In this document: piece by piece, positions 1 to 6,682 of the stretch | Layout of the letters: each line of letters begins with the position of its first letter | How positions within the stretch are numbered: position 1 is the stretch's first letter | Assembly: GCA_905480445.1 (NCBI GenBank) | Contig: CAJQQJ010000176.1 | Coordinates: forward strand, 1 to 21,026 | Reading direction: 5' to 3' | Source of the DNA: an uncultured Alphaproteobacteria bacterium | Lineage (GTDB): Bacteria > Pseudomonadota > Alphaproteobacteria > UBA7985 > CAJQQZ01 | DNA length: 21,026 nucleotides | The notes under the pieces: generated by a model | Databases searched by the model: none | Told to the model about the DNA's origin: nothing | The model's input: only the letters and a program-made list of their open reading frames with translations | Made by a program: the position numbers and the translations under genes

Positions 1-142
1 CCTTAAAGGTTGGCATGGTAGGTGCACGCATATGAAAAACCGCGGCTTTATGGGTGTGGTGAACAGTATGGGCTTGCGCGGTTGAAAAATTCAACAAGCA
101 TATGACGAGCGTCAAAACCGCGCCTTTTAAAATACAAGGCAT
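1..142 (-). CDS. Small secreted protein, N-terminal part (runs off left edge)
   Basis: An open frame starts at ATG 142-140 on the minus strand and stays open to base 1, giving 47 visible residues. The N-terminus reads as a Sec signal peptide: a lysine near the start (MPCILKG), a hydrophobic core (AVLTLVICLL) and an A-x-A type cleavage site ending STAQA at about residue 24. The predicted mature protein begins HTVHHTHK and is histidine-rich, so metal binding is possible but unproven. A weak purine-rich stretch (ACGGA) lies about 9 nt upstream of the ATG. No family can be named from so short a piece. In many Alphaproteobacteria dnaG follows yqeY on this side; this start does not resemble DnaG, so that link is at least interrupted here. 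Confidence 0.5.
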   Translation of the reverse strand, partial: MPCILKGAVLTLVICLLNFSTAQAHTVHHTHKAAVFHMRAPTMPTFK

Positions 143-404
143 TGTTTAAATCCGTAAATAAAATAATCAAAATATGGTTTTGCGCTCCAATGAGAGGGTT
201 ATTGCAAACTGCAAAGAGTCGAACCAAGAAGGTCCGCGAGTCATCAGAGTCGAATCAACAGATAGAGAGAATTCTTAGAGTCTCTGAGAAAGGTTGGCGT
301 TAGTAATTTGAGAGGAATCGATCAGGAATCGATGCAAAATGCAAAATTTCAGACGAGACTTCGAGTCTCAAATCAGGCGAAAACCTACCAAATATAAGGA
401 GATT
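143..404. other. Gene-free spacer rich in GANTC sites
   Basis: No convincing reading frame lies in these 262 bp. They hold nine GANTC sites, starting at 216, 238, 247, 252, 278, 315, 326, 363 and 401. GANTC is the target of the alphaproteobacterial cell-cycle methylase CcrM, and about one site per 256 bp is expected by chance. There are also two short direct repeats: AGAGTCGAAYCAA (from 215 and 246) and AGGAATCGAT (314-323 and 325-334, an 11-bp period). The spacer must include the 3' end of the yqeY transcript and the promoter of the secreted-protein gene at the left edge. Confidence 0.6.
355..369 (-). terminator. Small hairpin downstream of yqeY-like gene
   Basis: A perfect 6-bp stem (GAGACT / AGTCTC) with a 3-nt loop lies about 35 nt after the yqeY-like stop codon on the minus strand. 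The sequence after it on that strand is only moderately T-rich (GTCTGAAATTTT), so it is a weak candidate for an intrinsic terminator. It may simply be an inverted repeat within the GANTC-rich spacer. Confidence 0.25.
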
Positions 405-863
405 CTAGCTGCAAAGCCGGTCTTTGATCAAACCACTGGCTTTTCCGAAGTCCATTTGTCCAGTGTACAAGGACCGCAATTGAGCCATGACTTGGCCCAT
501 GTCCTTGACTGAACTTGCACCAGTCTCGTCGATAACTTTCGCGACAGCCTCGGCTATTTCTTCCTCGGACATGGCACGTGGGAGGAAACGTTCGATTACT
601 TCGATTTCTTCGCGCTCTTGGTCTGCAGTTTCTTGGCGCCCTGCATTTTCATAAATTTCAATGGTTTCTCGACGTTGCTTAACCATTTTCTGCAATAGAG
701 CGAGAATTTCCTGTTCATCAATCCCGTCGTAATTGTCTTTCTCACGGGCTGCGATGTCTCTATCTTTTATCGCTGCCATAATCAGTCGTAAGGTCGTAGT
801 AGACCTCTTTTCCTTGGCTTTCATTGCAGATTTGAGGGCCAAGTTAAGATCGTCACGAAGCAT
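405..863 (-). CDS. GatB/YqeY domain-containing protein
   Basis: This 152-residue protein belongs to the YqeY family, related to the C-terminal tRNA-binding domain of the GatB subunit of the tRNA amidotransferase. The N-terminus (MLRDDLNLALKSAMKAKEK) and the following TLRLIMAAIKDRDI stretch are typical of the family, as are the length and the near-terminal GQMDFGKASGLIK segment. The protein is small, cytosolic and probably acts on or near tRNA, but its biochemical role is not established. It is transcribed divergently from carA with a 220-bp spacer. In many Alphaproteobacteria yqeY sits just upstream of dnaG and rpoD; here the downstream side is a 262-bp spacer and a secreted-protein gene. Confidence 0.9.
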   Translation of the reverse strand: MLRDDLNLALKSAMKAKEKRSTTTLRLIMAAIKDRDIAAREKDNYDGIDEQEILALLQKMVKQRRETIEIYENAGRQETADQEREEIEVIERFLPRAMSEEEIAEAVAKVIDETGASSVKDMGQVMAQLRSLYTGQMDFGKASGLIKDRLCS

Positions 864-1003
864 TGGAATACTCGAGAAAGTTTAGGAAGATCTGAATCTA
901 ACTGAAAGACCCAGAAAAAGCAAACAAGGAATTTTTGCCTAACCGGTTGATAATTATAAGCTTTTACCGCCTGCGATAAAAAAACCATTTGTTCTACAAT
1001 CGC

Positions 1004-1032
1004 TTGACCTCAGAGCAAACTTTCCTTATCAC
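1004..1032 (+). promoter_or_regulatory. Candidate sigma70-type promoter of carA
   Basis: A -35-like TTGACC (1004-1009) is separated by exactly 17 bp from a -10-like TATCAC (1027-1032). This puts a start point near 1039 and a 5' leader of about 45 nt before the carA ATG. GAATC sites at 1043 and 1061 lie in that leader. The call rests on consensus matching only. Confidence 0.4.
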
Positions 1033-1083
1033 TCGCTGTCGAGAATCCGGTTGTCACCTCGAATCCCCTGAAAGCCAAAGAGC

Positions 1084-2253
1084 ATGACTCAAACGCGCCC
1101 AATCCAGCCTTCTAAAGCCAATGCAGCATTAGTATTAGCAGACGGAACGGTTTTTTGGGGCCGCGGCATCGGTCTGAAAGGTGATAACGTCGGTGAAGTC
1201 TGTTTCAACACCTCGTTAACTGGTTACCAAGAAGTTTTGACTGATCCTTCTTACGCAGGGCAGATCATCACTTTCACATTCCCGCATATAGGTAATGTAG
1301 GCACGAACATTGAAGACCTTGAGTCTTCAATTCAAGCGGCCAGAGGTCTTGTCGTACGGGCCGATATCACTGAACCAGCCAATTGGCGCTCTGCGCAGCA
1401 TTTGGATAGTTGGCTTATCGGTCGGCAACTTACCGGTATAGCAGGCGTAGACACGCGTCAGCTCACGAAAAAGATCAGCAAAGCCGGTGCGCCTCATGCA
1501 GTGGTGTCCTATCCTGAAAATGGTGTTGTCGATATCGAGGCTTGTCTTGCAAAGGCACGGTCCTGGGCCGGTTTAGAAGGGATGGATCTGGCCAAAGAGG
1601 TCACCTGTCAACAGACCTATCATTGGCAAGAGAGTGAGTGGTCTCTCAAAGATGGTTTTGGCGAACAAACCCAGCCAATGCAAAAGGTTGTGGCTATTGA
1701 TTATGGTGCTAAGTGGAACATTTTACGTTGCTTGGCCGGACAAGGGTGCGAAGTGACCGTTGTTTCAGCCGAAGCAACCGCTGAAGAAATCCTAGCACAT
1801 AACCCCGATGGCATTTTCCTGTCTAACGGACCAGGTGATCCTGCGGCAACGGGTGTGTACGCAGTGCCGACTGTTCAAAAGCTCATTGATTCAGGTAAGC
1901 CAATTTTTGGCATTTGCTTAGGCCATCAAATTTTGGCGTTGGCTTTGGGTGCTAAAACGAAAAAGATGCATCAGGGCCATCGTGGTGGCAATCATCCAGT
2001 AAAAGACTTCCAGTCTGGCATGGTGGAAATCACGAGCCAAAATCACGGCTTTTGTGTTGACGAAGACAGCTTGCCTGAAAATGTTGAAGTAACGCATCGC
2101 AGTCTGTTTGATGGGTCCAACGAAGGCCTTCGTGTAAAAGATGCTCCGATCTTTTCAGTTCAGTACCATCCTGAGGCCTCTCCAGGTCCACAAGACAGTC
2201 ACTACCTGTTCAAACGCTTTATTGAAAATATAGAAGCCTCAAAAGCAGCTTAA
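1084..2253 (+). CDS. carA: Carbamoyl-phosphate synthase small (glutaminase) subunit
   Basis: CarA hydrolyses glutamine and passes ammonia to CarB, which makes carbamoyl phosphate for pyrimidine and arginine synthesis in the cytosol. The 389 residues match the usual length. The N-terminal CPSase small-chain domain (ALVLADGTVFWG, then NTSLTGYQEVLTDPSYAGQ) is followed by a class I glutaminase domain. The triad is visible: Cys278 in GICLGHQ, and His362 and Glu364 in QYHPEASPGP. The start ATG 1084 has only a weak SD (AAAGAG). carB is not next to it: the downstream gene is galU on the opposite strand, with the two stop codons overlapping, so carA is probably expressed alone from the promoter near 1004. 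Confidence 0.97.
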   Translation: MTQTRPIQPSKANAALVLADGTVFWGRGIGLKGDNVGEVCFNTSLTGYQEVLTDPSYAGQIITFTFPHIGNVGTNIEDLESSIQAARGLVVRADITEPANWRSAQHLDSWLIGRQLTGIAGVDTRQLTKKISKAGAPHAVVSYPENGVVDIEACLAKARSWAGLEGMDLAKEVTCQQTYHWQESEWSLKDGFGEQTQPMQKVVAIDYGAKWNILRCLAGQGCEVTVVSAEATAEEILAHNPDGIFLSNGPGDPAATGVYAVPTVQKLIDSGKPIFGICLGHQILALALGAKTKKMHQGHRGGNHPVKDFQSGMVEITSQNHGFCVDEDSLPENVEVTHRSLFDGSNEGLRVKDAPIFSVQYHPEASPGPQDSHYLFKRFIENIEASKAA

Positions 2254-3125
2254 CTTTTACAAAGATTTTCGATGATTTCCGGCATTGCCGGACCAACATC
2301 TGGATGCTTCATCGCAAAAGCTAGTGTTGCAGCGACGAAACCTCTTTTGCTGCCACAGTCGTAACGCGTACCGTCGTAAACCACGGCGTGACAATCATGG
2401 GCGCCCAACATCGTCACCAAAGCATCTGTAAGCTGGATTTCGTTGCCTGCACCAGGCTCTTGTTCTTCCAAAACAGAAAAAATTTCAGGTTCCAAGATGT
2501 AACGTCCGGTTATGGCCATCCGAGAGGGTGCTTTTTCTAGGCTTGGCTTCTCAACCATGCCATTGACCTTCATCAGGGTCGGCGAAAGTTGATCTCCATC
2601 CAGAATCCCGTACCGCGAAACTTGTTCTTCAGGCACGATTTCAGAAGCGACGACGTTGCCGCCCTTTTTATCATAGACGTCGACAAGCTGCTTCAAGCAT
2701 CCAACCTCTGCATCGATCAAGTCATCGCAAAGCAGGACGGCGAATGGTTCATTGCCGACCATGGACCGGGCGGACCATACGGCATGGCCTAAACCCTGTG
2801 GAACTTGCTGTCTGGTGTAGGCGACCTGTCCGGGCTTCAACAAGCCAGCACGGATCTCTTTAATCAGATCCTTCTTGTCTCGGTTCTTTAACGTTTGGAT
2901 TAATTCAAACGGGTAATCGAAGTAATCTTCAATCGTCGCCTTGCCTCGACCGGTCACAAATATGAATTCTTCGATGCCAGCTTCCAAGGCTTCGTCAACA
3001 GCATATTGGATGATTGGCTTATCGATAATCGGAAGCATTTCTTTTGGCATGGCTTTAGTCGCTGGCAAAAATCTGGTGCCAAGACCGCCAACCGGAAAGA
3101 CTGCTTTTTTAATCTTTTGAGACAT
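2250..3125 (-). CDS. galU: UTP--glucose-1-phosphate uridylyltransferase
   Basis: The enzyme makes UDP-glucose from UTP and glucose 1-phosphate, for cell-envelope polysaccharides and glycolipids. The 291 residues match the bacterial GalU length. The nucleotide-binding motif GGLGTRFLPATK (13-24) is followed by PKEMLPIIDKP (27-37); the metal-site region FAVLLCDDLID, the VEKP motif and GAGNEIQLTDAL are all present. The gene stands alone on the minus strand. Its TAA stop (2250-2252) overlaps the carA TAA (2251-2253) in a 4-bp convergent overlap, leaving no room for a terminator between them. Confidence 0.96.
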   Translation of the reverse strand: MSQKIKKAVFPVGGLGTRFLPATKAMPKEMLPIIDKPIIQYAVDEALEAGIEEFIFVTGRGKATIEDYFDYPFELIQTLKNRDKKDLIKEIRAGLLKPGQVAYTRQQVPQGLGHAVWSARSMVGNEPFAVLLCDDLIDAEVGCLKQLVDVYDKKGGNVVASEIVPEEQVSRYGILDGDQLSPTLMKVNGMVEKPSLEKAPSRMAITGRYILEPEIFSVLEEQEPGAGNEIQLTDALVTMLGAHDCHAVVYDGTRYDCGSKRGFVAATLAFAMKHPDVGPAMPEIIENLCKS

Positions 3126-3313
3126 AGATGTTCGCTCTTTCGGGCAATTTATGGGAGGCTATAGGCGTTAGGACCTTCTTCAAGCAAGCAAAAAGGGATC
3201 TAGGTCAGGTTCGCAGTAAAATGGGGGCTCCAGACTAGAAAATAGCTTGATTTCTTGCCTGAAGTTAGTAAATGGCCGCTCACCGATTTATTTGCAGCAT
3301 TCGAGAGGTCCCT

Positions 3314-3838
3314 ATGACAGAAATCAAAGAAGGCGTTCCTATGAAGCCCGTTTTTGTTTTTGGAACATTGATGGACCCCGCCCTCTTTGCTGCGATCACG
3401 TCTAAGCCACTATCACCTGCTGATCTGGTTCCAGCCGTTGCTAAGGGATGGAAGCGGGTTGTTGCTGAAGGCAAGTCCTACCCAATGTTGATGCCCTGTC
3501 CAGATGGCGAAGTTGAGGGCTTTGTTGTTAACAATTTGAGCGCGGACGATCTTGCTAAAATGCAGTTCTACGAGACTGACGAGTATCAGCTAACGTCAAT
3601 TGATTTGACCGTTGACGGCGAGGCATGTGAGGCTCAGGTTTATCTCAATTCGGGTCGATTGACAGCGAGCGACCAGCCTTGGTCATTTGACGATTGGAAG
3701 GCCACCAGTAAAACCCTAGCCGTAGCTGTCGCTTCCCAAGTCATGCCTCTGTTCGGACAGTATTCTTTGCGTGAAATTGATATCATTTATGACCGTATCG
3801 AAGAGCAATTGGCAAAAGAGTACGCTGTAGCTGCCTGA
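3314..3838 (+). CDS. Gamma-glutamylcyclotransferase (AIG2-like) family protein
   Basis: The protein matches the GGCT/AIG2-like fold. It begins with VFVFGTLMDPALF, the family's nucleotide-like loop, and continues with GWKRVVAEGKSYPMLMP and the acidic segment around FYETDEYQL, which carries the family glutamate. Known relatives cyclise gamma-glutamyl amines to 5-oxoproline, but many bacterial members are uncharacterised, so the substrate is open. The frame is open back to 3272; I prefer ATG 3314 because GAGGT lies 4 nt upstream. ATG 3341, with AAGG 7 nt upstream and immediately before the conserved domain, is an equally possible start. It is probably monocistronic. Confidence 0.8.
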   Translation: MTEIKEGVPMKPVFVFGTLMDPALFAAITSKPLSPADLVPAVAKGWKRVVAEGKSYPMLMPCPDGEVEGFVVNNLSADDLAKMQFYETDEYQLTSIDLTVDGEACEAQVYLNSGRLTASDQPWSFDDWKATSKTLAVAVASQVMPLFGQYSLREIDIIYDRIEEQLAKEYAVAA

Positions 3839-3882
3839 AACTGAACTAGAACTTGGTTCTCTGTGGAATGGATATTTCGTTG

Positions 3883-3899
3883 CTGACACACGATGTCAG
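3883..3899. repeat. Perfect inverted repeat upstream of LysE gene
   Basis: CTGACA and TGTCAG form a perfect 6-bp inverted repeat with a 5-nt spacer (CACGA), 50 nt before the LysE start. No T-run follows, so it is not an obvious terminator. It could be an operator or mark the end of the upstream transcript. Confidence 0.3.
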
Positions 3900-3949
3900 T
3901 AGTGCAATGCTATCCTACGCCAACCTAACTAGATGGCGGAGCTCATTCG

Positions 3950-4591
3950 ATGGACAGTCTTTCACTTTATCTCCCAGGCATCCTTCTTGCCTACGGTGCT
4001 TTTTTCATAGGGATCGCTAGCCCTGGACCCAACGTGCTTGCTGTTATCGGAACCTCAATGTCACTTGGCCGCAAGTCCGGTATAGCTCTAGCTCTAGGCG
4101 CAGCCGGAGGCTCCTTTTGTTGGGCTTTGTTAACCGTCATTGGTTTGTCCGCTCTCATTGGTGCCTATGCTTCGGCATTGCTTGTGATCAAAATCCTTGG
4201 CGGTTGTTATTTGCTCTGGTTGGCGTTTAAGGCCTTTCGCTCTGCCGCGGCCAAGCATGACATACAAGCCAAAAGTTTGGCGCCAGGAACGGGATCATTT
4301 GGTGGCTTTTTTCTTCGGGGTCTGATCATCCAAATGACGAACCCGAAGGCCGCTTTGTCATGGATCGCCATCATTTCATTGGGATTGGCGCCGGGAGCTC
4401 CTCTGTGGGTTGGTGCCGTGATTGTCTTGGGCACAGCAGTTTTGTCAGTTCTTCTCCACCTCCTTTATGCGGTGGCTTTTTCTACTCCTCTCATGGTGGT
4501 GCTCTACAGTAAAGCGCGTCGGACAATACAAATGGCTTTAGGGGTTTTCTTTGCGGCAGCAGGTGTAAAACTTCTGTTGAGTCGTGGTTAG
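3950..4591 (+). CDS. LysE/RhtB family amino-acid exporter
   Basis: This 213-residue, six-helix-type inner-membrane protein belongs to the LysE/RhtB translocator family, which exports amino acids or related metabolites. The N-terminal signature IGIASPGPNVLAVIGTSMSLGRKSG is diagnostic, and hydrophobic helices alternate along the whole length. GGAG lies 8 nt upstream of the ATG. The next gene, a PEP-mutase-family enzyme, begins 12 nt after the stop, so the two are probably co-transcribed. The pairing suggests export of a compound linked to that enzyme, but the substrate cannot be read from sequence. Confidence 0.9.
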   Translation: MDSLSLYLPGILLAYGAFFIGIASPGPNVLAVIGTSMSLGRKSGIALALGAAGGSFCWALLTVIGLSALIGAYASALLVIKILGGCYLLWLAFKAFRSAAAKHDIQAKSLAPGTGSFGGFFLRGLIIQMTNPKAALSWIAIISLGLAPGAPLWVGAVIVLGTAVLSVLLHLLYAVAFSTPLMVVLYSKARRTIQMALGVFFAAAGVKLLLSRG

Positions 4592-4603
4592 GGAAGCAAG
4601 TAG

Positions 4604-5434
4604 ATGAACCGAGTAGAAAAATTCGAACACTTGAAATCTCTGCATGACAGAGAAGGCATTTTTGTCATCGCAAATGCATGGAACGGTGGGTCCGCGAAAA
4701 TTCTGACAGCCCTTGGTTATGAAGCCCTAGCGACAACCAGCGCTGGATTGGCATTTTCATTAGGTACGCGTGATTCAGCTAATTGCCTAACCAGAGACCA
4801 GGTGCTCATGAATGCAAAAGAAATCGTTGAGGCCACGGACTTGCCTGTTTCCGGCGATCTAGAAGAGGGCTTTGGACCCTCCCCGGACGACTGTGTCATG
4901 ACCGTTAAGCTGGCTTGCGACATTGGACTGGTTGGCGGTGCAATCGAAGACGCAACAGGTGATTCTGCGGATCCAATTTTTGATTTCGACCTCGCGGTTG
5001 AACGCATTGCGGCAGCAGCTGAAGAGGCCAAAAAACAGAATTTTCTTCTGACGGCGAGAGCGGAAAATTTCCTCTATGGAAAACCTGACTTAGACGACAC
5101 GATCAAACGATTGGCGGCTTTTGAAAAGGCAGGTGCGGATGTTCTTTATGCACCCGGGCTACCTTCCCTCGATGCCATCCGCGAAGTTTGCAGTGCTTTG
5201 AATAAGCCGGTCAATGTTGTCATGGGATTGACCGAGCCTAAACTGACGGTCGCTCAGTTGAAGGAAGCCGGTGTGAAACGTATCTCGGTTGGTGGTTCAT
5301 TTGCCAGGGCAGCACTCGGTGGCTTCATGAGAGCAGCCCAAGAAGTCCTAGAGCAGGGAACGTTCGGTTATGCCCAGGAGGCTGTACCAGACGCCGTAGC
5401 TGCCGGTTACATGGCCGACAAAAAGCGACCTTAA
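4604..5434 (+). CDS. Isocitrate lyase/PEP mutase family protein
   Basis: This 276-residue TIM-barrel enzyme belongs to the PEP mutase/isocitrate lyase superfamily, which makes or breaks C-C or P-C bonds in 2-oxo acids using Mg2+. Visible landmarks are NAWNGGSAKILTALGYEALATTS near the N-terminus, GDLEEGFG (84-91) with the metal-binding Asp85, GGAIED (111-116), and TARAENFLYG (150-159). The classical isocitrate lyase KKCGH motif is absent and the size fits the short branch of the family. Annotated relatives include oxaloacetate decarboxylase-like and methylisocitrate lyase-like proteins; none can be chosen here. The gene follows the LysE exporter by 12 nt (SD GGAAG) and converges on the methyltransferase with a 4-bp stop overlap. 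Confidence 0.85.
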   Translation: MNRVEKFEHLKSLHDREGIFVIANAWNGGSAKILTALGYEALATTSAGLAFSLGTRDSANCLTRDQVLMNAKEIVEATDLPVSGDLEEGFGPSPDDCVMTVKLACDIGLVGGAIEDATGDSADPIFDFDLAVERIAAAAEEAKKQNFLLTARAENFLYGKPDLDDTIKRLAAFEKAGADVLYAPGLPSLDAIREVCSALNKPVNVVMGLTEPKLTVAQLKEAGVKRISVGGSFARAALGGFMRAAQEVLEQGTFGYAQEAVPDAVAAGYMADKKRP

Positions 5435-6555
5435 GCGACTTTTTCTACCACCATATAGCAGTGGACGTAGTCCATAGCGTGCCCGGTAGGATCCTCTGCG
5501 ACTAGATCCTCGTAGTTTTGGTAAAAGGCATCGACTAATTGAGCCTTTTCCTCTTCCGAGCGCTCATCACTCAAGGCCGTTTTGAAAACTGTTTCGCTCC
5601 ACGACCGCATGGTTGGGATCAAGGAGACTGCGTAGTCGCGGTTGGACATTTCAGAGCTATCATTGAATTTCCGCTGGTAGGGGCAATCAACGACACCTGT
5701 GAAAGAGGAAGCAACTCTGAGCCCGGCTTTGTAAACTGGTGAGTTTAGATCTTTCATAGGCGCGGTGAACTGCTCTTCAGTTCTGTAGAACTGTGGGAAA
5801 GTGGCGTTCTTGTATTCCTGATCTGTAATCTGCCCTGCGTCTCTCATGTCTTCCCACAGTTGATGGAAAGTGTTGAACATGTTGACGCCGCCGGTGTTGC
5901 CTAGATAGCGTCCTTCCTCATCAATGCAAAAATTCATGAAGACAAAACGCCCGCCAACAGCTAACTCGGCGGCCCTAGCCAGCAGAATGCCTTCCCAGTC
6001 TTTCGCGGCCTGAACTGCGAATTTGTCACGAGTTTCACCTTCCGATCCAACCATGTGAACGTGGTTTCCGATCATACAAGGGCGATCAGAAATCCAGTGC
6101 ATTGCGGTGGCTGAAAACCCTATGTTCAACGTGTCATCCGGAAGGATTTGTTGATGGAAGGAAGTGCCAGAACCATGAACAAACACATCATCGAAATCTT
6201 TGGCGTAGGTGAACTCTGGGGTGTCGGTCATTCCGGCCATGTTCTTGAACAACTGGCTATAGTCGTTGGAAGGTAGATCTGTGTAGGTGACGACGATCTG
6301 CCTTTCTGGCCAACGCTCTCTCAGCTTTGCAACTAAGTTGTAAACTGTTTCCTTTGATGTGCCACCGTCGGCTGAGCCCATGTCTGCAATCTGCACCGCT
6401 TGTTGGTTTTGTGGCTCTGTGATTTGATCAACTGCGTCGAAGAGCAAAGTGGAGGCTTTGTCGATGACATCTTTCGCGCCCCTGGTGCTTTCACTGTAAT
6501 AGCCACCGCCTTTCATTGCGACCGTTGAGGCTGTGGATTTTTTGTTGTTCGACAT
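5431..6555 (-). CDS. SABATH-like SAM-dependent carboxyl methyltransferase
   Basis: The 374-residue protein resembles the SABATH family (SAM-dependent carboxyl methyltransferases), which form methyl esters of small acids such as salicylate, benzoate, jasmonate or indole-acetate. The order of motifs fits: MKGGGYYSEST (14-24, family N-terminal region), IADMGSADGGTS (56-67, SAM site), YTDLPSNDY (91-99), HGSGTSFHQQILPD (127-140, matching plant GSFYxRLFP) and TAMHWIS (150-156, matching SxHWLS, whose Trp contacts the substrate carboxylate). ATG 6555 has a GGGAG SD. The gene stands alone and converges on the PEP-mutase-family gene. The family is mainly known from plants, with bacterial members reported. 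The acid methylated here is unknown. Confidence 0.82.
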   Translation of the reverse strand: MSNNKKSTASTVAMKGGGYYSESTRGAKDVIDKASTLLFDAVDQITEPQNQQAVQIADMGSADGGTSKETVYNLVAKLRERWPERQIVVTYTDLPSNDYSQLFKNMAGMTDTPEFTYAKDFDDVFVHGSGTSFHQQILPDDTLNIGFSATAMHWISDRPCMIGNHVHMVGSEGETRDKFAVQAAKDWEGILLARAAELAVGGRFVFMNFCIDEEGRYLGNTGGVNMFNTFHQLWEDMRDAGQITDQEYKNATFPQFYRTEEQFTAPMKDLNSPVYKAGLRVASSFTGVVDCPYQRKFNDSSEMSNRDYAVSLIPTMRSWSETVFKTALSDERSEEEKAQLVDAFYQNYEDLVAEDPTGHAMDYVHCYMVVEKVA

Positions 6556-6682
6556 GAGCGACTCCCTTTTTATTCTCTATATCATGAAATTCTCATATTT
6601 TGAGGGATTTTTGCCCAAGTCTTGCCATAGATAGGTTCGATAGAGAGACAATTAATTACTACACACCTTTGGAATTTTCCCT

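Noticed and set aside
3272..3313. Upstream ATG extension of the gamma-glutamylcyclotransferase-like gene
   Set aside because: No SD precedes it and the added residues do not resemble the family; 3314 or 3341 fits better.
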